Below the pieces are notes generated by a model. That model was given only the letters and a program-made list of their open reading frames with translations, was not told the origin of the DNA and searched no databases. Positions 1-6,966 of a stretch of 12,344 bases of DNA are shown here, piece after piece. Origin of the DNA: Rhodospirillaceae bacterium (lineage in GTDB: Bacteria; Pseudomonadota; Alphaproteobacteria; Rhodospirillales; 2-02-FULL-58-16); NCBI GenBank assembly GCA_013349695.1, contig DUZD01000059.1, positions 1 through 12,344 of the forward strand. The letters are read 5' to 3'. The position numbers and the translations under genes were made by a program. How positions within the stretch are numbered: position 1 is the stretch's first letter; each line of letters begins with the position of its first letter.

Positions 1-110
1 CACAGAGCGCAAAGAGCAAGCAGGGAGATCACGGAGATACCCCGCCCGTCATCAACACCGAAGACCAGCCAACCGGCGTTTCCCAAAACCGGACGCTGAG
101 CGCAAAAGAT

Positions 111-258
111 GGGATCAAGTCTTGAATGTTGAATTTCTGCCGTGAGCCGTCGGATGATAGACGGCGCCGGGATATTCGATGCGCAAGGCGCAAAGGCCGT
201 GCCATGGGGGAAACATAGAGGGCGGTGGACGGAAATTCAACATTCAAGAACTGACCCC
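111..258 (-). mobile_element. Internally deleted relic of a RAYT (REP-associated tyrosine transposase, IS200-like) element
   Basis: The two ends are inverted repeats: 111-137 and the reverse complement of 232-258 agree at 24 of 27 positions, with an uninterrupted identical 17-bp core (121-137 against 232-248). Between them, on the minus strand, lies the start of a transposase whose peptide MARPLRIEYPGAVYH is the hallmark N-terminus of RAYT/Y1 transposases once a small duplication is allowed for. Nothing else of the roughly 200-300 residue transposase remains, so most of the gene was deleted and the two ends now sit only about 95 bp apart. This makes it a MITE-like, non-autonomous remnant. The repeats and the start codons are seen directly. 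The family assignment rests on recognising the N-terminal peptide. No full transposase in this window could mobilise it. Confidence 0.7.
154..205 (-). pseudogene. 5' stub of a RAYT-type transposase gene, frameshifted
   Basis: Reading down the minus strand from the ATG at 205-203 gives Met-Ala-Arg-Pro-Leu-Arg. After one extra base the neighbouring frame continues Leu-Arg-Ile-Glu-Tyr-Pro-Gly-Ala-Val-Tyr-His down to position 154. The frame change is explained by a 7-bp direct duplication: TTGCGCC at 193-187 is followed by TTGCGCA at 186-180. Removing one copy restores MARPLRIEYPGAVYH. The stub then runs through about 16 bp straight into the far inverted repeat of the element. The catalytic HUH and tyrosine motifs are entirely missing. 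The gene is therefore dead twice over, by frameshift and by deletion. A short open frame in this region is not a real protein. Confidence 0.65.
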
Positions 259-285
259 ATAGTTCTTTTCAAGACCTGACCCCAT
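245..285. repeat. Direct repeat of the RAYT-element end sequence
   Basis: CAAGAACTGACCCCAT (245-260) and CAAGACCTGACCCCAT (270-285) match at 15 of 16 positions with a 25-bp period. The first copy is the outer part of the relic's inverted repeat. The second copy lies outside it and abuts the region leading to the protease gene. This suggests a nested or duplicated element end, for example one element inserted beside another followed by deletion. Confidence 0.65.
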
Positions 286-358
286 GGCTCGCAAGGGTCG
301 TTGCAGTTTTTGGCGACGTTCTGAATCGAGCCTGGGGCGGGCGAAAGGAGATAGGGAA

Positions 359-832
359 ATGACCGACCGAGATACAAATAACAATTCCGTGATCTGGCCG
401 GCAGGCACAATCTCAGGTTTTTTCACAGCAAGCGGTCACGGGAATCCAGACGAAAAACCATTTCGCCACCCCGCAGTAAAGGTTTCCTTTCACGGCGGGA
501 AAGGCGAGGACAATAACTTGGTCGGCATGTTGGATACTGGGGCCGATCTTTGCACAATTGATCAGGGATTAGCCGACCGCCTCGACTTAGAGGACGGCGG
601 AGAAATGCCGGTAATTCTGGCTGGACACAAGTCGGTTCGCATCATGAAGAAGGGGACCATTCTCTTGGCGGGCCACGAATACACACTATCAGGTAAATTC
701 TCCGCCGCGCCACTACGCGAGAGCGGCAATCAGTACGACATCCTGCTCGGCATGGATTTCTTGCGGCATTTTAGCCTGTACGTGAATGCCAAAACCGACG
801 AAGTCAAAATCACGTTCCTAGGAATCGATTAG
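359..832 (+). CDS. Single-domain retropepsin-like aspartic protease (clan AA)
   Basis: The 157-residue product has the catalytic signature Leu-Asp-Thr-Gly-Ala-Asp at about residues 57-62. The second hallmark of the fold, ILLGMDFL, follows near residues 128-135. One such domain forms half of a dimeric active site in retropepsins, so the enzyme should act as a homodimer. I see no signal peptide or membrane segment, so it is probably cytoplasmic. The start at 359 is chosen because a strong ribosome site (AAAGGAG, 344-350) lies 8 nt upstream. An in-frame ATG at 284 falls inside the repeat of the neighbouring mobile relic and has no such site. Base composition is visibly less GC-rich than the genes that follow, and the gene adjoins a decayed insertion element, so acquisition by transfer is plausible. 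The substrate cannot be inferred. Confidence 0.75.
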   Translation: MTDRDTNNNSVIWPAGTISGFFTASGHGNPDEKPFRHPAVKVSFHGGKGEDNNLVGMLDTGADLCTIDQGLADRLDLEDGGEMPVILAGHKSVRIMKKGTILLAGHEYTLSGKFSAAPLRESGNQYDILLGMDFLRHFSLYVNAKTDEVKITFLGID

Positions 833-945
833 GAGGGTTTTTCGACCACCCCCCCCAGAACGTCCGCTCCGGGCCACAACCGCCCCCCCGATGCGGAGCC
901 TCCAAAGGTCCGTAATGCGGCAATATCCCCCCCGCAAGCTCGCCG

Positions 946-2013
946 CTACACCGGAGGGGGCAAGCCCTCGGTCGGGGTATCATCGCCGATCTGCACGTCC
1001 TGGATCTTTTCGCCGCGGCTGACGATTTTCTTCGCCGACGTGCTGATCTGGCCGATATCCTTGGCCGCCAAGTTGAAGTGGCCTTCCAGGCTGTCCACCC
1101 TTTTGTCGAGCCTGGCGACGTCTTCCAGCATCCTCAAGACCTCGACCTGGATAACGCCGGCCTGTTCGCGCATGCGGACGTCCTTGAGCACGGCGCGCAC
1201 CGTGTTCAGGGTTGCCATCAGGGTCGTCGGCGAGACAATCCAGACCTTGGCCCGGTAGGATTTTTCGACGATGTCGGGAAGGCTGGCGTGCAATTCGGCG
1301 TAGACCGCTTCCGAGGGCAGGAACATCAGCGCCGATTCGGCGGTCTCTCCGGGAACGATGTATTTCCCGGCGATGTCGTTGACGTGGACCATGACGGCGG
1401 CGCCGAAATCGCGGCGGACTTTTTTTAGTGTCGCTTCGTCTTTCGCTTCGCGCAACGCGTGATAACTCTCCAAGGGGAACTTGGCGTCAATGACGATGGC
1501 GCCGGGCGGGTTTGGTAGCTTAATCAAGCAGTCGGCGCGCTTGCCGTTTGAAAGGGTCACCTGGAAGTCGAAAGCCGAAGGCGGCAGAATGCTGGTGACC
1601 AGGTCGTTCAACTGGATTTCGCCGAAGGCCCCGCGCGCCTGCTTGTTGGAGAGGATGTCCTGGAGGCCGACCACCTGCTCGGAAAGGTCGGTGATGTTCT
1701 TCTGCGCCGCGTCGATGACGGCAAGGCGTTCATGGAGGCTTCTCAGCCTTTCCCCGGTCTTTTCCGTTTGCTCGGAAAGACTGTCGCCCAAACGCTTGGC
1801 GAGCGCTTCCAGGCGCTCGTTGATGCCGGTCTGCGCCAGCTGTTGGCGTCCCGCCAGTTGGGCTTGCGCCGCCGCCAGGCTTTCGGCCGATTCGGTGAGC
1901 CGCGCCAACCGCATGGCGGCCTCGGCGCGGGCCCGCTCGGAGCGCAGCAACGCCACCAGGACAATGACAAGGATCGCCCCGGCCGCCGCCAATATGAGAA
2001 AAGTCTCGTTCAT
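946..2013 (-). CDS. rmuC: RmuC family protein (DNA recombination protein, nuclease-like fold)
   Basis: The 355-residue product has the full RmuC plan. An N-terminal membrane anchor (about residues 3-23) is followed by a long Ala/Glu/Arg-rich coiled coil to about residue 120. The conserved core then carries ARGAFGE (about 126-132), RADCLI (about 159-164) and VIDAKFPLE (about 174-182). The Asp and Asp-x-Lys residues of the core fit the restriction-endonuclease-like fold assigned to this family (COG1322). E. coli RmuC limits rearrangement at inverted repeats, but its biochemical activity is poorly defined. I prefer the ATG at 2013, which puts the membrane segment directly at the N-terminus. An in-frame ATG at 2028 would add five residues, and neither has a clear ribosome site. 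It lies downstream of the nucleoside transporter on the same strand and is probably co-transcribed with it. Confidence 0.9.
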   Translation of the reverse strand: MNETFLILAAAGAILVIVLVALLRSERARAEAAMRLARLTESAESLAAAQAQLAGRQQLAQTGINERLEALAKRLGDSLSEQTEKTGERLRSLHERLAVIDAAQKNITDLSEQVVGLQDILSNKQARGAFGEIQLNDLVTSILPPSAFDFQVTLSNGKRADCLIKLPNPPGAIVIDAKFPLESYHALREAKDEATLKKVRRDFGAAVMVHVNDIAGKYIVPGETAESALMFLPSEAVYAELHASLPDIVEKSYRAKVWIVSPTTLMATLNTVRAVLKDVRMREQAGVIQVEVLRMLEDVARLDKRVDSLEGHFNLAAKDIGQISTSAKKIVSRGEKIQDVQIGDDTPTEGLPPPV

Positions 2014-2077
2014 GCCCGCCGCCCCCATAGGTCTTTGCGAACCTTGCCTCGGGGCGCCGCAAAAGGCAAACCCCGCC

Positions 2078-3322
2078 TCAGATCAAAACGCCGGCGACGG
2101 CTCCCGTCAGACAGGTCGCCAATGTCCCCGAGACAATGGATTTCAAACCCAGGCCAGCGATCATTTGCCGGCTTTCGGGAACCATCGTCGCGAGACCGCC
2201 AATCATGATGCCCAAGCTGCCGAAGTTGGCGAATCCGCACATCGCGTAGGTCATGATCAGACGCGAACGCTCGGAAAGCGCATCGGCCGGCAGGTTGGCG
2301 AGCTCCATATAAGCGATGAACTCGTTGAGGACGGTCTTGGCGCCCATCAGCGCGCCCGCCGTTTGCGCCTCCGTCCAGGGGACGCCCATCAGCCAGGCGA
2401 CGGGAGCCATGATCCAGCCCAAAATCCTTTGCAAGGTCAACGCCCCGCCGGCGACGTCGGGCAGCAACCCGAGCGACTGGTTAACGATGCTGACCAGGGC
2501 GACCAGAACAATCAGCATGGCGACGACGTTGATGAGCAGACCGACCCCGTTCAAGGTTCCCCTGGTGATCGCCTCCATGCTGCTGTTGTCCTCGCAGGCG
2601 ATGACAACGATGTGGCGGCCGGCTGTTTCCCCTTCGCCGGGAACCATCAGTTTCGCCACCATGATGGCGGCGGGAACGTTGATCATGGAGGCGGTGAGAA
2701 TATGGCCGAGGGCGTCCGGGATGACGGGGCCGAGGATGGCCGCGTAAAGCACCATGACCGTGCCGGCGATGGTCGCCATGCCGCAGGTCATCACCGTGAA
2801 CAATTCGCCGCGGCTCAACGATTGCAAGTAGGGGCGGACGAGAAGGGGGGCCTCGACCATGCCGACGAAAATGTTGGCGGCGGCCGAGACGCCAACGGCG
2901 CCGCCGACGCCGAGCGTCCTTTGCAACAGCCAGGCGAAGGCCCCGACCACGGCCGGCAGAATCCGCCAGTAAAACATCAGCGCGCTCAAGGCGCTCAATA
3001 CCAGAATCATCGGCAGGGCCTGGAAGGCGAGAATGAAGGTGGCGGCGGGGAATGCTGCCTCGAAAGGGACATCGCCGCCGCCAAGATAGCCGAAGACGAA
3101 GGAGGTGCCCGCCTTGGTCGCCGTCTCCAGCGCCGCCACGGCGGAGTTGAGCGACAGGAAGAAAGCCTTGAAAAACGGCACTTTGAGGAGCACCAGGGCG
3201 AGCACGAACTGAACCGCCAATCCGCCGCCGGCGATCTTCCAGGTGGCCCGCCGGCGGTTCTCGCTGAGGGCCCAGGCCAGCGCCGTCAGCGAGGCGATGC
3301 CGAGAAGACTCTGCCAAATCAA
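2078..3322 (-). CDS. nupC: NupC-type concentrative nucleoside transporter (CNT/SLC28 family)
   Basis: This inner-membrane protein should take up nucleosides with a cation gradient. Family blocks are present in order: an N-terminal WALSENRR segment, NIFVGMVEAPLLVRPYL, MTCGMATIAGTVMVLYA, LTASMINVPAA, GVGLLINVVAML, KTVLNEFIAY, and the C-terminal TYAMCGFANFGSLGIMIGG. These cover the GxxEAP, NEF and CGFxNF regions that line the nucleoside site in CNTs. The product is about 414 residues, close to the usual 400, with many hydrophobic segments. I favour the TTG at 3322, which has GAGAGGGG 6 nt upstream and gives the family-like start Met-Ile-Trp-Gln-Ser. A GTG at 3358 would add 12 polar residues without a ribosome site. 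The gene is divergent from def and 64 bp upstream of rmuC. The exact nucleoside preference is not readable. Confidence 0.9.
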   Translation of the reverse strand: MIWQSLLGIASLTALAWALSENRRRATWKIAGGGLAVQFVLALVLLKVPFFKAFFLSLNSAVAALETATKAGTSFVFGYLGGGDVPFEAAFPAATFILAFQALPMILVLSALSALMFYWRILPAVVGAFAWLLQRTLGVGGAVGVSAAANIFVGMVEAPLLVRPYLQSLSRGELFTVMTCGMATIAGTVMVLYAAILGPVIPDALGHILTASMINVPAAIMVAKLMVPGEGETAGRHIVVIACEDNSSMEAITRGTLNGVGLLINVVAMLIVLVALVSIVNQSLGLLPDVAGGALTLQRILGWIMAPVAWLMGVPWTEAQTAGALMGAKTVLNEFIAYMELANLPADALSERSRLIMTYAMCGFANFGSLGIMIGGLATMVPESRQMIAGLGLKSIVSGTLATCLTGAVAGVLI

Positions 3323-3388
3323 GGTTCGCCCCTCTCGCCGGTGGATGAGGTTGGCCACTATAATGAAGCCGCCGCCGACTTCCTATCC

Positions 3389-3417
3389 TTGACGGCGGCG
3401 GACCGAGGCCATATGTG
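3389..3417 (+). promoter_or_regulatory. Candidate sigma70-type promoter for def-fmt
   Basis: TTGACG (3389-3394) and TATGTG (3412-3417) are separated by 17 bp, the optimal spacing. The -35 box matches 5 of 6 consensus positions and the -10 box 3 of 6. Transcription would begin near 3424, leaving about 33 nt before the def ATG at 3457. A perfect TATAAT at 3359-3364 on the same strand lacks any -35 partner. Confidence 0.4.
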
Positions 3418-3456
3418 AATCCGGCGCCAAACATACGCGAGACATGCAATATCCCC

Positions 3457-3981
3457 ATGGCCGTCCTGCCCATCATCATCGCCCCGGACCCCCGCTTGAA
3501 AGCTTGTTGTGAACCGGTGGAGCAAGTCAATGGCGAGATCGTCAAGCTCATGGACGACTTGCTGGCAAGCATGTACGCGGCCCGTGGCATCGGCTTGTCG
3601 GCGCCGCAGGTGGGCGTTTGCAAACGGGTTATCGTCGTCGACACGGCGCGCCGGGAAGAGGAGCCGAAGCCGCTGGCGATGGCCAATCCAGAGATCGCCT
3701 GGGTCTCGGAAGAGATGGTCGGCCTCGAAGAAGGCTGCCTGTCGTTTCCCGAGCATTACGCCCAGGTTACCCGCCCGGCCCGGGTCGGGATGCGTTATCT
3801 GGATCGTGGCAACACCATTCGGGAGATCGAAGCCGATGGTCTGCTCGCCAGATGCCTGTTCCACGAAATGGATCATTTGGACGGGGTTCTGTTCGTCGAT
3901 CATCTATCTTTGTTGAGGCGCGGCATGATCCTCCGCAAACTGGTCAAGATGAAGAAACTGGAAGAGGCCGACGCCGTCTAG
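3457..3981 (+). CDS. def: Peptide deformylase
   Basis: This enzyme removes the N-formyl group from nascent proteins, working at the ribosome exit with an Fe(II)-type metal site. The 174-residue product shows all three deformylase motifs: GIGLSAPQVG (44-53), EGCLSFP (92-98, metal ligand Cys94) and HEMDHLDG (136-143, ligands His136 and His140, catalytic Glu137). Motif 1 has Ser where Ala is commonest, a tolerated change. The ATG at 3457 gives a normal-length protein starting MAVLPIII. An ATG at 3415 would fall inside the candidate -10 box. The fmt start lies 14 nt after the stop, so the pair forms the classical def-fmt operon in which the formyl-adding and formyl-removing enzymes are made together. 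Confidence 0.96.
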   Translation: MAVLPIIIAPDPRLKACCEPVEQVNGEIVKLMDDLLASMYAARGIGLSAPQVGVCKRVIVVDTARREEEPKPLAMANPEIAWVSEEMVGLEEGCLSFPEHYAQVTRPARVGMRYLDRGNTIREIEADGLLARCLFHEMDHLDGVLFVDHLSLLRRGMILRKLVKMKKLEEADAV

Positions 3982-3995
3982 GCGACGCTCCCGCC

Positions 3996-4940
3996 ATGCC
4001 CTGCCTGCGCCTTGTTTTCATGGCGAGCGCTGAATTCGCGCTGCCCGTTCTGGCCGCCCTGCTGGACGCCGGGCACGAGATCGTTTGCGTCTATTCGCGG
4101 CCGCCCCGGCCGGCCGGCCGCGGCCACCGGGAACGTCCTTCGCCGGTGCATGCTTTCGCGGCGGAAAAGGCCATTTCGGTCCGCACGCCGAAGTCCCTGG
4201 ACGGCAAGGACGATCAGGCCGCCTTCGCCGCCCTGGCCGCCGATGCCGCCGTCGTCGCCGCCTACGGCCTGATCCTGCCGGCGCCGGTTCTCGATGCGCC
4301 CCGGCTCGGCTGCCTCAACGTTCATGCCTCGCTGCTGCCGCGCTGGCGCGGGGCGGCGCCGATAGAGCGGGCGATCATCGCCGGCGACGAGCAATCCGGC
4401 GTCACCATCATACGAATGAACGAAGGCCTGGACAGCGGACCGATGGTGCTGGGCGAGAGCGTTCCGATCACCGCCGAGACGACGGCCGGGGACTTGCGCG
4501 GCGCCCTTTGCGGGCTCGGCGCGCGTCTGATCGTCGAGGCCCTGGACGGCCTCGCCGAAGGACGCCTGACGCCGATGCCGCAGCCGTCGGACGGTGTCAC
4601 TTACGCCCGCAAACTGGACCGCGGCGAGGGCCGTTTGGACTGGTCGCGGCCGGCTGCGGAACTGGAGCGCCTGGTCCGGGCGCTCGCCCCCTGGCCCGGC
4701 GTCTGGTTCGAACATCAAGGCGCTCGCATCAAGGTACTGGCGGCGCAAGTGGTGGAGGCGGCGGGAACAGGTTCTCCCGGCACCGTCCTTGACGACCGGC
4801 TCGCCGTCGCCTGCGGCGCGGCGGCGGCGGAACAAGGGGCGCTCAGGCTTGTCCGGGTGCAGCGGGCCGGCAAGCAAGCGGTGGCGGCAGAGGATTTCCT
4901 GCGCGGCTATCCTCTGCCGCAAGGCAGCCGGCTATCGTGA
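3996..4940 (+). CDS. fmt: Methionyl-tRNA formyltransferase
   Basis: Fmt transfers a formyl group from 10-formyl-tetrahydrofolate to initiator Met-tRNA. The 314-residue length is typical. The N-terminal catalytic domain contains the pattern Asn108-x-His110 followed by SLLPRWRGAAPI, and Asp146 in GLDSGPM; these correspond to the catalytic Asn, His and Asp of the family. The C-terminal tRNA-binding OB-like domain follows from about residue 205, beginning near TYARKLDRGEGRLDW. An oddity lies in the first loop after beta-1: the widespread Gly-Thr-Pro is replaced by Ala-Ser-Ala (residues 10-12, MASAEFALP). The rest is well conserved, so I expect activity. It is co-transcribed with def and convergent with the gene that follows, with only 23 bp between the stops. 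Confidence 0.95.
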   Translation: MPCLRLVFMASAEFALPVLAALLDAGHEIVCVYSRPPRPAGRGHRERPSPVHAFAAEKAISVRTPKSLDGKDDQAAFAALAADAAVVAAYGLILPAPVLDAPRLGCLNVHASLLPRWRGAAPIERAIIAGDEQSGVTIIRMNEGLDSGPMVLGESVPITAETTAGDLRGALCGLGARLIVEALDGLAEGRLTPMPQPSDGVTYARKLDRGEGRLDWSRPAAELERLVRALAPWPGVWFEHQGARIKVLAAQVVEAAGTGSPGTVLDDRLAVACGAAAAEQGALRLVRVQRAGKQAVAAEDFLRGYPLPQGSRLS

Positions 4941-4963
4941 ACGAAACCGCCCGGCCCACCCCG

Positions 4964-6040
4964 TCAGTCCGGGTTCTGCAACACCGGCGCCGATCTCTCG
5001 ATCAGGCGAATTTTTTCGATGCCCTGTTTCATATCCGACATGATGAATTCGGAGCGCTTCACCGGTCCGCCCGAATCCGGGGTAGGGAACAAGCGATGCC
5101 AAGCGTTCATCTTGACGCCGAGCGAGCAAAGCTCGCCGCCGATGGTGGTGTGGTAGCTCCCGATCAGCTCTTCCACCTGGCGGAAGCGCTCGGCGGTGAT
5201 GTTGTCCCACATGTTCTTGGTGGAGCGGTCGAAAGTCTCGAAGCGGCTGGTGATGGTGGCTAAGAGTGTGTTGAAGATGGAATCCATCCGTTCGCAGGTT
5301 TTCATCAGGTTGGCGTCGCTTTTGAGTTGCCAGTTCTCTCTGATCTCTTTCAAGGATTTCAGGAACTCCTCGATGACCGGCCCGACCTGGTCCAGGCATT
5401 GCCGGTAATAGGAAAACGACAGAAAAATGTCGCCGTAATCCTCCAGAAACCTGGGCACCTCTTCCAGCTTTATGTCCAGCTTGCCGGCCATGACCTCCAG
5501 TTTTTCCCGGGCTTTTTTGATGTCCGGCTCCCGGAACAGGGCAACGATGTCAGCGAAGTTCTGGATCTCCACGTCGCTGTCGCCATAGACTTCCATGATC
5601 AGCGGATGGGTGAAAGAGGTCATGTAATCTTTTAGTTCCTGGGCTTTCGCCTCCGACAACTTGAGGGATTCGACGTTATTGACATCAATGCCGTGTTGGC
5701 GTAGCGCGATGCGCAAGGAATAGACATCGTAACTGGGCAACTCCCCCAGCTTGCGCATGAGGATGAGGTCGGGATGGCTCGGTGTTTGCGGCCAGTCGAA
5801 TTGCCCCCCCAGGGCTTCGATCTCCACCTGCCCGCTGCCGGAATGGAGGTCATCGAAAAACTCGACGACGCTTTCAAGGCGGGCGTTTTTGATCAGCCGC
5901 GCCCTTTTCAAGGCCTTCGTTTCGACGGGAAGAATGGACAGGGGGAGGATGTGCAGGGAATCCCTGTCGACATTACTGATTCCCGCCGATTCCTGCTCGC
6001 TCATTGCCTGCTTGTGTCCGCTGATTTGGGGCCGGGCCAT
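4964..6040 (-). CDS. Uncharacterised soluble, mostly helical protein
   Basis: I do not recognise this protein. It has 358 residues from the ATG at 6040, or 346 from the ATG at 6004 (MSEQESAG). Neither start has a clear ribosome site; the second discards a region that looks like untranslated leader. There is no signal peptide or membrane segment. The sequence is rich in charged residues with helical periodicity, including a likely coiled or helical-bundle stretch at about residues 175-300. Notable blocks are LHILPLSILPVETKALKRAR near the N-terminus, GGQFDWPQTPSHPDLILMRK, and FLSFSYYRQCLDQVGPVIEE in the middle. I see no catalytic signature, nucleotide loop or metal cluster. It lies on the minus strand between fmt and truA, breaking what would otherwise be a plus-strand run, and has its own divergent upstream region shared with truA. 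The composition and ordered codon use argue for a real gene; the function is unknown. Confidence 0.8.
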   Translation of the reverse strand: MARPQISGHKQAMSEQESAGISNVDRDSLHILPLSILPVETKALKRARLIKNARLESVVEFFDDLHSGSGQVEIEALGGQFDWPQTPSHPDLILMRKLGELPSYDVYSLRIALRQHGIDVNNVESLKLSEAKAQELKDYMTSFTHPLIMEVYGDSDVEIQNFADIVALFREPDIKKAREKLEVMAGKLDIKLEEVPRFLEDYGDIFLSFSYYRQCLDQVGPVIEEFLKSLKEIRENWQLKSDANLMKTCERMDSIFNTLLATITSRFETFDRSTKNMWDNITAERFRQVEELIGSYHTTIGGELCSLGVKMNAWHRLFPTPDSGGPVKRSEFIMSDMKQGIEKIRLIERSAPVLQNPD

Positions 6041-6150
6041 TGGCGGTCACGGGATGGGGAAAACAACTTAGCAAATTAATCCGCCGCCGAAAGCTCTGTC
6101 TTGCGAATAAACGGTCGATTAAGGCTCCGCCTCCCGGCTACAACAGGGCC

Positions 6151-6897
6151 ATGCCCCGCTACAAGATCACCGTCGAATACGACGGCAGCGGTTTCGTTGG
6201 CTGGCAACGTCAGAAAAACGGCCTCGGCGTTCAGCAGGCGATCGAGGAGGCCATCGCCGGATTCTCGGGCGAGACCGTCACCCTGTTCGCCGCCGGACGG
6301 ACCGACGCCGGCGTCCACGCCTTGGGCCAGGTGGCCCATTTCGACTTGCAAAGGGAGTTCGACACGGACACCGTCCGCGATGCCGTCAATTTCCACGTCA
6401 AACCGGCGCCGGTGTCGGTGCTCAAGGCCGAGCCGGCTAAAGCCGATTTCGACGCCCGTCGGTCGGCCCGTCAACGCGCCTATCTCTACCGCCTCTGCAA
6501 CCGCCGGGCGGAGCCGGTTCTGGAACGCAAACGCGCCTGGTGGGTGGCCACGCCCCTTGACGCGGCGGCGATGGCGGATGCGGCGCGGGTGCTGACGGGC
6601 AAGCATGACTTCACCACCTTCCGCGCCATCAATTGCCAGGCCAGGTCTCCGGTCAAGACCCTGGATGTGCTCGACGTTGCCCGCGAGGGCGATTTTATTC
6701 TTATCCGGGCTCGCGCCAGGTCTTTCATGCACCACCAGGTACGCAACATCGTCGGCACCCTGAAACTGGTCGGCGAAGGCAAGTGGACGGCCGAGGACGT
6801 GACGGCGGCGCTGGAGGCTCGCGACCGCGCCCGCGGCGGCCCGACGGCGCCGGCGCAAGGGCTCTACCTGGTGGAGGTGTTATACCAACGCCGCTGA
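6151..6897 (+). CDS. truA: tRNA pseudouridine(38-40) synthase TruA
   Basis: TruA isomerises uridines 38, 39 and 40 in the anticodon arm of many tRNAs. The 248-residue product begins with the family pattern MPRYKITVEYDGSGFVGWQ. The catalytic aspartate is Asp52 in AAGRTDAGVHALGQ, equivalent to E. coli Asp60. Later blocks include RAYLYRL and SFMHHQVRNIVGTL, the conserved C-terminal half of the pseudouridine synthase fold. The ATG at 6151 matches the family start, with a short AGGG at 6145-6148 just upstream. An in-frame ATG at 6040 would add 37 residues unlike any TruA. The gene is divergent from the unknown gene upstream and convergent with the membrane protein downstream. Confidence 0.96.
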   Translation: MPRYKITVEYDGSGFVGWQRQKNGLGVQQAIEEAIAGFSGETVTLFAAGRTDAGVHALGQVAHFDLQREFDTDTVRDAVNFHVKPAPVSVLKAEPAKADFDARRSARQRAYLYRLCNRRAEPVLERKRAWWVATPLDAAAMADAARVLTGKHDFTTFRAINCQARSPVKTLDVLDVAREGDFILIRARARSFMHHQVRNIVGTLKLVGEGKWTAEDVTAALEARDRARGGPTAPAQGLYLVEVLYQRR

Positions 6898-6898
6898 T

Positions 6899-6937
6899 CC
6901 CCGACCCCTGATCGGCGGCCTCCCAGCCCCGTCGGGG
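6899..6937. terminator. Candidate hairpin between convergent truA and membrane-protein genes
   Basis: CCCCGAC (6899-6905) pairs with GTCGGGG (6931-6937) around a 25-nt loop. A second possible pair, GATCGG (6910-6915) with CCGATC (6949-6954), is mutually exclusive with it. There is no T-run, so a classical intrinsic terminator is not shown. The position between convergent stops is the main argument. Confidence 0.22.
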
Positions 6938-6966
6938 AAGCGAGGAAACCGATCCTCCGGCGGCGG

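Noticed and set aside
1..110. Purine-rich CACAGAG-type sequence at the left edge
   Set aside because: It resembles common intergenic sequence near mobile elements, but there is no second copy or structure in the window to support a call.
29..247. A 72-codon minus-strand frame over the transposon relic
   Set aside because: It is a chance open frame through the inverted repeats and the frameshifted stub; only the 15-residue transposase start is meaningful.
833..945. Possible terminator between the protease gene and rmuC
   Set aside because: C-runs and a distant GCTCCG/CGGAGC pair are present, but no compact stem followed by a T-run was found in either direction.
3359..3364. Perfect TATAAT on the plus strand upstream of def
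   Set aside because: It has no -35-like hexamer at 16-18 bp and no extended -10. The TTGACG-N17-TATGTG pair downstream is a better candidate.
1481..3418. A 645-codon open frame on the plus strand
   Set aside because: It runs antisense through rmuC and nupC, both clear family members, and its product is low-complexity Asp/Gly/His/Arg-rich. It is a GC-driven shadow.
2481..3686. A 401-codon open frame on the minus strand
   Set aside because: It overlaps nupC in another frame and def antisense, and is Arg-rich without family features.
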